From assembly GCF_025642135.1 (NCBI RefSeq), contig NZ_CP106793.1:5610001-5674000 (forward strand): a DNA stretch of 64,000 nucleotides, read 5' to 3'. The DNA comes from Streptomyces cynarae. Lineage in GTDB: Bacteria > Actinomycetota > Actinomycetes > Streptomycetales > Streptomycetaceae. The position numbers were made by a program, and so were the translations under genes. The notes beneath the pieces are model-generated. The model had not been told where the DNA came from. It saw only the letters and a list, made by a program, of their open reading frames with translations, and did not search any database. How positions within the stretch are numbered: the stretch's first letter is position 1; each line of letters begins with the position of its first letter. Below, piece after piece: positions 56,298 to 63,631 of this stretch.

Positions 56298-57567
56298 CGC
56301 TGACCCCCTCCTCGTCCAGGTGGAACTCCGTCTCGCGCCAGTCGTCGGGGAGCATGTGGTCCAGTACGTCGTCCACGGTCACCGCGCCGAGGAGCGAGCC
56401 GGACTCGTCGACGACGGGCGCCGCGACCATGTCGTAGGCCGCGAAGAACCCGGCCACCACGGGCAGCGGCGCGTCCGGGGCGAGCGACTGCAGGTCGTCG
56501 TCGACGAGCGAGCTGACCAGCGTGTACGGCGGGTCCCGCAGCAGCCGCTGGAAGTGCACGGTCCCCAGGTACTTGCCGGTGGGCGTCTCGTCCGGCGGAC
56601 GGCAGACGTACACCTGCGCGGCGAGCGCGGGGGACAGGTCGGGGTTGCGGACCCGGGCGAGCGCGTCGGCGACGGTGGCGTCGGGCCGCAGCACGATCGG
56701 CTCGGTGGTCATCAGGCCGCCCGCGGTCTTCTCCTCGTACGCCATCAGACGGCGCATGTCGGCGGCGTCGGCGGGCTGCATCAAGCTCAGCAGCCGCTCC
56801 TTCTCCTCCTCCGGCAGCTCGGCGAGCAGGTCGGCGGCGTCGTCCGGGTCCATCGCCTCCAGGACGTCCGCAGCGCGCTCCTCCTTCAGCTTGCCGAGGA
56901 TCTCGATCTGGTCGTCCTCGGGGAGCTCTTCGAGCACATCGGCGAGCCGGTCGTCGTCGAGGGCGGCGGCGACCTCTGCGCGGCGCTTGGGGGACAGGTG
57001 GTGCAGGACGTTGGCGAGATCGGCGGGCCTGAGCTGTTCGAAGGTGGCCAGCAGGCTCTCGGCGCCCTGCCCGTGCTCCTCCAGGGAGAACCCGGTGACC
57101 GCCGACCACTCCACCGTCAGCGTCTCGCCCTTGCTGCGCCGGAACGTGCCGCTCTTCCCCTTGCGTACGAAGACCCGGTCGATCTCCCAGTCGCGGCGGG
57201 CCGGCAGCTGCTGCACGGACAGGTCGAGGACGGTGACCTCCTCGCCCGTCTCGACGAGGGTGACGTGCCGGTCGAGCAGCTCCCCGAAGACGAGGCGCTC
57301 GGTGGGCCGCTGCTCGAAGCGTCGCACGTTGAGCACGCCGGTGGTGATGACCTGGCCCGACTCGATGCCGGTCACCCGGGTCATGGGAAGGAAGATACGG
57401 CGGCGGGTGACGAGTTCGACGACCAGGCCCAGCAGCCGCGGGGGGCGCCGGCCCACCCGCAACATGACGACCAGGTCGCGCACGCGCCCCACCTGGTCGC
57501 CGGTGGGGTCGAAGACGGCGACTCCGGCCAGGTGTGAGACGAAGATCCGAGGGGCGCTCGCGGCCAT
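56287..57567 (-). CDS. soluble MgtE-N/CBS protein with PRC-barrel domain
   Basis: About 426 residues. It begins with two PRC-barrel-like parts (VAVFDPTGDQVGRVRDLVV and later WEIDRVFVRKG), then the MgtE intracellular N domain (LRPADLANVLHHLSPKRRAE, with repeated LADVLEELPEDDQ units) and two CBS domains (GGLMTTEPIVLRPDATVADA and VVDESGSLLGAVTVDDVLDH). The MgtE transmembrane channel is absent and no membrane helix is present, so it is not a transporter by itself; a magnesium- or nucleotide-sensing role is inferred. The ATG at 57567 follows AAAGGAGG. It starts the operon. Confidence 0.88.
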   Translation of the reverse strand: MAASAPRIFVSHLAGVAVFDPTGDQVGRVRDLVVMLRVGRRPPRLLGLVVELVTRRRIFLPMTRVTGIESGQVITTGVLNVRRFEQRPTERLVFGELLDRHVTLVETGEEVTVLDLSVQQLPARRDWEIDRVFVRKGKSGTFRRSKGETLTVEWSAVTGFSLEEHGQGAESLLATFEQLRPADLANVLHHLSPKRRAEVAAALDDDRLADVLEELPEDDQIEILGKLKEERAADVLEAMDPDDAADLLAELPEEEKERLLSLMQPADAADMRRLMAYEEKTAGGLMTTEPIVLRPDATVADALARVRNPDLSPALAAQVYVCRPPDETPTGKYLGTVHFQRLLRDPPYTLVSSLVDDDLQSLAPDAPLPVVAGFFAAYDMVAAPVVDESGSLLGAVTVDDVLDHMLPDDWRETEFHLDEEGVSDGA

Positions 57568-57741
57568 GCCCGCGCCTCCTTTTCCTGCTGTTTTGTCCGC
57601 TCGCGTGGGCTTCAGGCTAGCCCGTCCCGGTGCGCCGCGCCCTGGCGGGGGGTGCGGATGGACCGGCTCCGGAAGGCCTCCCGAGCACCGGTACCCTGCG
57701 GTACGCCGATGAGGACTCCCGCACGAGAGGTGGCCCCGCCT

Positions 57742-58497
57742 GTGACCGTCATTCCCCAGGGCCGTACCCGCAGGGCCGCGCTGGTGCGCGCGATGTGCGC
57801 GCTGGTCGTGACGGGGGCGGGTCTCGCGGGGTGCGGCGGTGGTGACCCGGACGCCGGGACCAACGGGGTCGGCAAACTGCCCGCCGACAAGATCCAGAGC
57901 CGGACGCGTACGGCGGCCGAGTCGGCGTCGTCGGTCCATCTGTCCGGCACCGTCGTCAGCAACGGCGGCACCTACACACTGGACATGCGGCTGAAGGGGG
58001 AGGGCGGCAGCGGGTCGGTCACCTCGAAGAACGCCACGTTCCGGCTGCTGCGGGTGGGCAAGCACCTGTTCCTGAAGGCCGACGCGGCGTTCTGGAACCA
58101 GCAGGACGGCTCGGGGGACGGCGGGGGCTCGGCGGCCGCGGCGGGCAAGCTGGACGGGAAGTACGTGAAGGTGCCGACGGGGGACCCGGCCTACCAGCGC
58201 TTCAGCGGCTTCACCGACAAGGACGTCCTGCTGGACGGGCTCCTCACGCTGCACGGCGCGCTGGCGACGGACGGCCACCACGAGCAGAACGGCGTCCGCA
58301 CGATCCGCATCACCGGCGACAAGGGCGCCGGCGGCAGCCTGGACGTCTCCCTGGAGGGAAGCCCGTACCCCCTGCTCCTGGTCCGCGCCGGCAACGCGGG
58401 GACGCTCCGCTTGTCGGAATGGGGCAAGGACTTCACGCTGACGGAACCGCCGAAGGGGGAGACGGTGGACTACGGGAAGCAACTGCCGTCCTCCTAG
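57742..58497 (+). CDS. lipoprotein (LprG/LppX-like)
   Basis: About 251 residues. The signal peptide ends in lipobox LAGC (Cys 31), then a short Gly linker. The mature part has the pattern of the LppX/LprAFG family: SASSVHLSGTVVSNGGTYTL, repeated beta strands and a loop FLKADAAFWNQQ. The C-terminal part has GSPYPLLLVRAG. Family members bind lipids or act in envelope assembly; the match here is by pattern only. The GTG at 57742 follows GAGGTGG; ATG 57709 is the alternative. It is divergent from the MgtE-like operon. Confidence 0.78.
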   Translation: MTVIPQGRTRRAALVRAMCALVVTGAGLAGCGGGDPDAGTNGVGKLPADKIQSRTRTAAESASSVHLSGTVVSNGGTYTLDMRLKGEGGSGSVTSKNATFRLLRVGKHLFLKADAAFWNQQDGSGDGGGSAAAAGKLDGKYVKVPTGDPAYQRFSGFTDKDVLLDGLLTLHGALATDGHHEQNGVRTIRITGDKGAGGSLDVSLEGSPYPLLLVRAGNAGTLRLSEWGKDFTLTEPPKGETVDYGKQLPSS

Positions 58498-58540
58498 TGC
58501 CGCGGCTGCTGCGGCACCGGCTACCGCTGCGGACAGCCGC

Positions 58541-58569
58541 CGTAGCTGCGGGCAGCCCCCGCAGCTACG
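58541..58569. terminator. terminator between convergent genes
   Basis: Perfect 12-bp stem CGTAGCTGCGGG / CCCGCAGCTACG with a five-base loop. It overlaps the last codons of the minus-strand gene. Confidence 0.8.
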
Positions 58570-59077
58570 TCCGCTTGCGCCGCAGCAGTCGCGGCAGCGC
58601 CGCCGGGATGGGCCGGCGGGTCGTGGCCGAGGTCGGGACCGGTCGCGCGGCCTGGGAGTCGGACGGCAGCGGCACCGTCGTGCCCCGCGGCTCAAGGCGG
58701 AGCACCCGGCACTCCCGGCGCCACCGCTCCGGCATCTCCTCCCCGTCGGACGCGTTCAGCCGCTTGCCCTTCAGCTCCGCGACCGCGCCCTCCCACTCGG
58801 GGGACCCCGGCGCCAACTCCACCACCCGCGCGGGCCAGGTGACGATCCGGCCGCCCTTGTCCTTGCTGCGCACCGTCACGACCGCGTCCCCGCCGTCGAC
58901 CAGGCCGGGCAGCGGCTGCTCACCGGGTCCGTCGCCCACCACGCACGCCGCGCCCTCGTACCACACGTGCCACAACGCACGCGCGGCCGCGGCCGACGCC
59001 GTGCCCTGGACCCAGATCAGCCCGGACTTCTTCGTGGCCTCCTCGACCAGGGCCCTCTCGAGCAGCTCGCTTGTCAT
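58565..59077 (-). CDS. conserved hypothetical protein
   Basis: A 170-residue basic protein. Residues 15-100 (LIWVQGTASAAAARALWHVW, then VVTVRSKDKGGRIVTWPARVV) look like a split-barrel (pyridoxamine phosphate oxidase-like) fold, and residues 125-170 form a Pro/Arg/Ser-rich tail ending LLRRKRT. There is no cofactor motif that I can name. The ATG at 59077 is the only good start. It lies 22 bases after corA on the same strand and may share its transcript. Confidence 0.72.
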   Translation of the reverse strand: MTSELLERALVEEATKKSGLIWVQGTASAAAARALWHVWYEGAACVVGDGPGEQPLPGLVDGGDAVVTVRSKDKGGRIVTWPARVVELAPGSPEWEGAVAELKGKRLNASDGEEMPERWRRECRVLRLEPRGTTVPLPSDSQAARPVPTSATTRRPIPAALPRLLRRKRT

Positions 59078-59099
59078 GCGCCCAGCCTAGCCGGGCCCG

Positions 59100-60215
59100 T
59101 CACAGCCATCCGTTCCGCTTCAGCATGCGGTGGATGCCCACGCAGATGCCCACCGTGATGCCCATGATCGCCGGGTAGCCGTACTTCCAGTGCAGCTCGG
59201 GCATGTACGTGAAGTTCATGCCGTACACCCCGCACACCATCGTCGGCACGGCGATGATCGCCGCCCACGCGGTGATCTTCCGCATGTCCTCGTTCTGGGC
59301 GACGGACGCCTGCGCCAGGTTGGCCTGGAGGATCGAGTTCAGCAGTTCGTCGAAGCCCAGCACCTGCTCGTTGACACGGGCGAGGTGGTCGGCGACGTCG
59401 CGGAAGTACTTCTGGATGTCCGGATCGATCAACCGCATCGGCCGCTCGCTCAGCAGCAGCATCGGGCGCAGCAGCGGCGCCACCGCCCGCTTGAACTCCA
59501 GCACCTCGCGCTTGAGTTGGTAGATCCGGCCGGCGTCCGTGCCTCGCGGCGTGCCCTTGCGGCCCGGCGAGAACACCTCGGTCTCCACCTCGTCGATGTC
59601 GTCCTGCAGCGCGTCCGCCACCGCGATGTACCCGTCGACGACGTGGTCGGCGATCGCGTGCAGCACCGCGGAGGGGCCCTTGGAGAGCAGTTCGGGCTCG
59701 TCCTGAAGCCGGTGCCGCAGCGTCCTGAGCGAGCCCTTCCCGCCGTGCCGGACCGTGATGAAGAAGTCCCGCCCGGTGAAGCACATGACCTCGCCGGTCT
59801 CGACGACCTCGCTGTTGGCGGTCAGCTGGTCGTGGTCGACGTAGTGGACGGTCTTGAAGACGGTGAAGAGCGAGTCGTCGTACCGCTCCAGCTTGGGCCG
59901 CTGGTGCGCCTGCACCGCGTCCTCGACGGCCAGCGGGTGCAGCCCGAACTCGCGGGCGATACCGGCGAATTCGGCCTCGGTCGGCTCGTGCAGCCCGATC
60001 CACACGAACCCTCCGTCGCGCCGCACCAGCCGCATCGCCTCGTGCGGGGAGAGCGGCGCTTGCGTGTGGACGCGGACACCGTCACGGTAGACGGCGCAGT
60101 CGACGACGGCGGACGGGGTCGCGGGGTCACGCGTGGTGTCGTACGCGCCGTTGTCCTGCCGCGGGGAGGTGCGGGACGGGCGGACCACGGCGCGCAGGTC
60201 ACGGATCATCGACAT
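59100..60215 (-). CDS. corA: CorA-family magnesium/cobalt transporter
   Basis: About 371 residues. The large cytoplasmic N-terminal domain (VVDCAVYRDGVRVHTQAPLS, HEPTEAEFAGIAREFGLHPL, long helix KREVLEFKRAVAPLLRPML) leads to two C-terminal helices. The CorA selectivity motif YGMNFTYMPEL is present at the first helix end. The pore lies in the inner membrane as a pentamer. The ATG at 60215 follows AAGGAG. A leader of several hundred bases lies upstream with a short putative leader ORF. Its closeness to the MgtE-N/CBS gene makes a magnesium theme likely. Confidence 0.94.
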   Translation of the reverse strand: MSMIRDLRAVVRPSRTSPRQDNGAYDTTRDPATPSAVVDCAVYRDGVRVHTQAPLSPHEAMRLVRRDGGFVWIGLHEPTEAEFAGIAREFGLHPLAVEDAVQAHQRPKLERYDDSLFTVFKTVHYVDHDQLTANSEVVETGEVMCFTGRDFFITVRHGGKGSLRTLRHRLQDEPELLSKGPSAVLHAIADHVVDGYIAVADALQDDIDEVETEVFSPGRKGTPRGTDAGRIYQLKREVLEFKRAVAPLLRPMLLLSERPMRLIDPDIQKYFRDVADHLARVNEQVLGFDELLNSILQANLAQASVAQNEDMRKITAWAAIIAVPTMVCGVYGMNFTYMPELHWKYGYPAIMGITVGICVGIHRMLKRNGWL

Positions 60216-60474
60216 GGCAGGGCTCCTTCGCAACGAGCAGCGAAAGGCCACGGAAAACGGGTGGAACTACCCGGAATGGGGACGTCCTGGCTGCGGAGGT
60301 TTGGCACGTCCACAAAGCGGGGAGCACCGCACCGTCACGGTGGCGGGCTTCGCTGCTGATTCAGCTACTGACTGAGATCAGACAGATCAGGCAAAGCGAA
60401 ACGAAGTGCTCTTCCGTGGCGACGCGAACGCGAGACGCGAGAGGTGACAGCCGACGGGAGTCAGAACAGCTGCG

Positions 60475-60522
60475 TCAGCGGCGGGAAGAGCGGGTGGTAC
60501 TGCACGGTCGACTTCGATCCAT
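60475..60522 (-). CDS. putative 15-residue leader peptide upstream of corA
   Basis: ATG at 60522 reads MDRSRPCSTTRSSRR then stop. It is preceded by GGAGGAGGTG at about the right distance, one of the strongest ribosome sites in the window, in a region with no other gene. Short, Arg/Ser/Pro-rich leader ORFs are known upstream of magnesium transporter genes in other bacteria. That this one is translated or regulatory is inference. Confidence 0.3.
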   Translation of the reverse strand: MDRSRPCSTTRSSRR

Positions 60523-60745
60523 GACAGCCCCACCTCCTCCGGCCGGTCCCTGGTGAGGGACGATCCATACCCTGATTAGAGGGTGCCCCCTTAGGGGAGT
60601 CTCATGGGTGCCGGGCCTGACAGGACTTCCCCAGTGCGTTGAGGACTTGGGAGGTACCCCTACTGCGTGCTGCCCGAAACCACCGGCCAAGAGTATCAGC
60701 CGACAGAAGTGTCAAGGCGTCGCTTTGCCCGGTGCTGACGAGTTC

Positions 60746-60757
60746 TATGCTCGCCGC
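60746..60757 (+). promoter_or_regulatory. candidate leaderless -10 box of the SUFU-like gene
   Basis: TATGCT lies six bases before the ATG at 60758, with TTTGCC about 16 bases further upstream and no ribosome site. This fits a leaderless transcript. Confidence 0.45.
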
Positions 60758-61342
60758 ATGGTTGATGTTCTTCCTCTGGTCGAGGCCCGGTTGCGCACCG
60801 CGCTGGGCGAACCGGACGCCCGCGCGGCGGTCACCTTCCTCGGCACGGACCGTATCGAGGTGCTCCGCTTCCACGAGGGCGACATCGTCCGCTACGCCAC
60901 CCTCGGCATGTCCGCACAGCCCATGGCGGACCCCACCGCGGTGCTCGCCGACCCCGTGAAGGGACCCCGCGCCGAGCTGGTCCTCTCCGTGCGCGGCGGC
61001 CTCGCCGACACCGACAAGGTGCTCCGCCCGCTCGCCGTGCTCGCCGCCTCCCCGCAGGTCGAGGGCGTGGTCGTGGCCCCCGGCGCCTCGCTGGAGGTGG
61101 GTGAACCGCTGTGGCCCGGCGCCCCGTTCACCTCCGTCCTGGTGGCCGAGCCCGGTGGCCTGGTCGAGGACCTGGAACTCGACGAGCCGCTGGATCCCGT
61201 ACGGTTCCTGCCGCTGCTGCCGATGACGCCGAACGAGGCCGCCTGGAAGCGGGTGCACGGCGCGCAGGCCCTTCAGGAACGCTGGCTGACGAACGGGACG
61301 GACCTGAGGGATCCCTCCCGCAGGTCCGTCCCGCTGGACTGA
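60758..61342 (+). CDS. suppressor of fused (SUFU)-like domain protein
   Basis: A 194-residue soluble protein. The pattern VTFLGTDRIEVLRFHEGDIV followed by RYATLGMSAQPM, then RAELVLSVRG and PGGLVEDLELDEPLDPVRFL followed by PLLPMTPNEAAWK is that of bacterial SUFU-domain proteins, whose role is unclear and sometimes linked to immunity to toxins. No toxin gene is next to it. The ATG at 60758 appears to be leaderless. GC and codon use match the neighbours. Confidence 0.8.
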   Translation: MVDVLPLVEARLRTALGEPDARAAVTFLGTDRIEVLRFHEGDIVRYATLGMSAQPMADPTAVLADPVKGPRAELVLSVRGGLADTDKVLRPLAVLAASPQVEGVVVAPGASLEVGEPLWPGAPFTSVLVAEPGGLVEDLELDEPLDPVRFLPLLPMTPNEAAWKRVHGAQALQERWLTNGTDLRDPSRRSVPLD

Positions 61343-61384
61343 GGCAGGGGGTGAGCAAGCTCACCAACGCCCGCCCGGGAACGG

Positions 61385-62689
61385 TCACTTGGCGAAGACC
61401 GTGACACCCTCCTCGATCGCGTGCCGCGTCTCCAGCTCCTCGGCCATGGGGGTCCCCCCTGCTCGAGCGGAGTCGAGAGCTTGGGGGATGGTCAGCGCCC
61501 TGCGCCGCACGAGGACCACGACCGCCCCGAGAAGCGCCGTGAGCGCCCCCGCCACGAACGGCATGTGGATGTCGCTCCACTCCTCGATCTTCGGCGCGAA
61601 ATAGGGCGCGGCGGCCGCCGCGAACCAGCGCACGAAGTTGTAGCCGGCGCTCGCCACCGGGCGCGGCGCATCGGAGATGCCGAGAGCGAGCTCCGTGTAG
61701 ACCGTGTTGTTCACGCCGATGAACGCGCCGGACAGGATCGTGCAGACGATCGCGGTGGTGTGGTCGCCGTAGCCGAGCACGGCCACGTCCGCCGCGAGCA
61801 GCACCAGCGAACCGCCGAGCACCTTCAGCGAGCCGAAGCGCTCCTGCATGCGCGGCGCCACGATCACCGAGAAGACGGCGAGCAGCACACCCCAGGCGAA
61901 GAACACGGCACCCGATTTGTAGGGCGTCATGTTCAGCACGAAGGGCGTGAAGGCCAGCACGGTGAAGAACGTGTAGTTGTAGAAGAACGCCGAGACCGCC
62001 GCGGAGGCGAGGCCGCCGTGGCCGAGCGCCTTGATCGGGTCCAGGAGTGAGGTCTTCCGCACGGGTTTCGGCTGCTCCTTCAGGAACGCCGTGATGCACA
62101 GGAAGCCGATCGCCATCAGCGTGGCCGTACCGAAGAACGGGTAGCGCCAGCTGATGTTCCCGAGCAGCGCGCCCAGCAGCGGGCCGCAGGCCATGCCGAG
62201 GCCGAGTGCGGACTCGTACAGCAGGATGGCCGCGGCGCTGCCTCCGGCCGCCGCGCCGACGATCACGGCGAGGGCCGTGGAGACGAAGAGCGCGTTCCCG
62301 AGGCCCCAGCCGGCCCGGAAGCCGACGAGCTGGGCGACCGAGCCCGAGGTGCCCGCGAGGCCCGCGAAGACCACGACGAAGGCGAGGCCGAGCAGCAGGG
62401 TCCTGCGGCCGCCGATGCGGCTGGAGACGAAGCCGGTGACCAGCATCGCCATCGCGGTGATCAGGAAGTACGAGGTGAACAGCAGGGAGACCTGGCCGGG
62501 TGTCGCCTGTAGGCCCTTGGCGATGGACGGCAGGATCGGGTCGACGAGTCCGATGCCCATGAACGCGACGACGGACGCTCCGGCGGTCGCCCACACGGCC
62601 TTCGGCTGCCGCAGGATGCTGCCGGCTCCCGCGTCGAACGGGTCCACGTCGGCTGCTGTGGCGGGTTCTCCTCCTGTGGTGCTCTTCAT
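61385..62689 (-). CDS. MFS multidrug exporter
   Basis: A 434-residue major facilitator with twelve predicted membrane helices. Helices 2-3 enclose the motif GFVSSRIGGRRTLLLG (motif A). The D/E-P-poor C-terminal half and the N-terminal FMGIGLVDPILPSIAKGLQA are typical of drug/H+ antiporters. The ATG at 62689 follows GAGGAG. The extreme C-terminus (PQALDSARAGGTPMAEE) is partly coded by an interspersed repeat (61448-61488). The AT-rich promoter suggests a regulated gene, though no MarR/TetR gene is beside it within the window. Confidence 0.9.
   Translation of the reverse strand: MKSTTGGEPATAADVDPFDAGAGSILRQPKAVWATAGASVVAFMGIGLVDPILPSIAKGLQATPGQVSLLFTSYFLITAMAMLVTGFVSSRIGGRRTLLLGLAFVVVFAGLAGTSGSVAQLVGFRAGWGLGNALFVSTALAVIVGAAAGGSAAAILLYESALGLGMACGPLLGALLGNISWRYPFFGTATLMAIGFLCITAFLKEQPKPVRKTSLLDPIKALGHGGLASAAVSAFFYNYTFFTVLAFTPFVLNMTPYKSGAVFFAWGVLLAVFSVIVAPRMQERFGSLKVLGGSLVLLAADVAVLGYGDHTTAIVCTILSGAFIGVNNTVYTELALGISDAPRPVASAGYNFVRWFAAAAAPYFAPKIEEWSDIHMPFVAGALTALLGAVVVLVRRRALTIPQALDSARAGGTPMAEELETRHAIEEGVTVFAK
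61448..61488 (+). repeat. interspersed palindromic element within the MFS gene end
   Basis: GGGGGTCCCCCC-TGCTCGAGCG-GAGTCGAGAGC-TTGGGGGA, 41 bases, nearly the same as the minus-strand element at 30726-30766. It lies in frame in the last 35 codons of the exporter and adds about 13 Ala/Gly/Ser/Pro-rich residues. Confidence 0.7.
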
Positions 62690-62719
62690 GCTCTCCTCGC
62701 AGAGTCGTGGTCCGGATAG

Positions 62720-62762
62720 TTGGCTTATACATATATTAAGTTAGGAGTTCTAATTAGTGCAA
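62720..62762 (-). promoter_or_regulatory. AT-rich promoter and operator-like repeats of the MFS gene
   Basis: On the minus strand TTGCAC (62762-62757), 18 bases, then TAATAT (62738-62733): a near-vegetative promoter. The 40 bases are about 70% A/T in a window of about 70% G/C. CTTAT..ATTAAG (62724-62740) and TTAG-GAGTT-CTAA (62741-62753) are imperfect and perfect inverted repeats, typical of MarR/TetR operators. Confidence 0.55.
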
Positions 62763-62862
62763 GTGTCATCTAGTTGGCGCAGGTGAAGCGGGCGTGGGGG
62801 GTACACGCCGGACGGGTGATCGTCCTTGACGCGACGCGGGACGGGGAGGACCGTGGGGGCCT

Positions 62863-63504
62863 ATGAGGGGCGAACCCAGTTGCCCGAAGTGCGGTGGCCG
62901 GGTCAGGGCTCCCGGACTCTTTGCCGACTCCTGGCAGTGCGATGTGCACGGCACCGTGCATCCGCTGCAGCCCGTGATCCCGCCCAGCGTCGAGGCCCTC
63001 AGCGTCGTGGTGCACCGCGCCCGGGTGCCGGTGTGGATGCCGTGGCCGCTGCCGGTCGGCTGGCTCTTCACGGGTGTTGCCTACGCGGGTGACGACCGCA
63101 GTGGAGGCCGCGCCACGGCCGTGGCCTGTTCGGGTCCCGGGCCGCTCGGCGGCATGGGCGAGCTGATCCTGGTCGCGGAGGAACTGGGGGTCGGGCTCGG
63201 TGCGCGGTACGCGGGCATCGACGGGCCGGACCCGGGGCCGTACATGAACGTGGAGAAACCGCCTCAGGCCAAGGTGCTCGCCGTCGGCCGCCCCACGCCG
63301 CTGTGGCATGTCTCGGGCGTCCCCGGCGACCGCGCGGTGTTCGCGGGCGAGGCGCGCGGCCTGTGGCTGTGGGCGGTCGTCTGGCCGGAACAGTCGGGCC
63401 TGCTGATGTACGACGAGATGGTCCTGACGGACCTGCGGGACGCGGGGGCGGAGGTCGATCTCCTGCCGATCGGGGCGTTGTCGCCGCGCCTGCTCGAGCC
63501 GTGA
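62863..63504 (+). CDS. DUF6758-like protein with zinc ribbon
   Basis: A 213-residue soluble protein. It opens with CPKCGGRVRAPGLFADSWQC, a rubredoxin-like zinc ribbon (Cys-x2-Cys ... Cys-x-x-His), then a conserved domain with WMPWPLPVGWLFTGVAYAGD and LLMYDEMVLTDLRDAGAEVD. I assign it to the actinobacterial DUF6758 family on its ribbon plus length; the function is unknown. The ATG at 62863 has GGGGAGG about 12 bases before it, which is long, so translation may be weak or leaderless. Confidence 0.75.
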   Translation: MRGEPSCPKCGGRVRAPGLFADSWQCDVHGTVHPLQPVIPPSVEALSVVVHRARVPVWMPWPLPVGWLFTGVAYAGDDRSGGRATAVACSGPGPLGGMGELILVAEELGVGLGARYAGIDGPDPGPYMNVEKPPQAKVLAVGRPTPLWHVSGVPGDRAVFAGEARGLWLWAVVWPEQSGLLMYDEMVLTDLRDAGAEVDLLPIGALSPRLLEP

Positions 63505-63631
63505 CACGAGCCACCGGAGGGTGCGGGACGCCGTAGGGGGCGCAGCCGACGTGCGGGTGTGACAGGGGCCCCGGAACTGCCGTTATCCTTGAGCGTCCCC
63601 TTCCGTCCCGTCACCGCCTGGAGTACGTGTC

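Larger units (their letters stand above)
60216..60757. promoter_or_regulatory. divergent region upstream of corA
   Basis: 542 bases without a standard-size gene. On the minus strand it contains GGAGGAGGTG before a 15-codon ORF, then about 260 bases of leader to corA with short inverted repeats such as CACCGT-C-ACGGTG (60330-60345 region) and repeated GATCAG/CTGATC words near 60355-60395. Some of this may be a cis-acting control of corA by magnesium; no known riboswitch class could be recognised. Confidence 0.4.

Noticed and set aside
56287..57567. A magnesium transporter MgtE
   Set aside because: The N domain and CBS pair are present, but the transmembrane channel is absent; the protein ends after the second CBS domain.
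60216..60757. A magnesium riboswitch (M-box) before corA
   Set aside because: I could not match the conserved M-box core; only generic hairpins and a short ORF are visible.
60758..61342. An immunity gene of a toxin/antitoxin or polymorphic toxin set (SUFU domain)
   Set aside because: No toxin, Rhs, WXG or secretion gene is nearby; neighbours are corA and an exporter.
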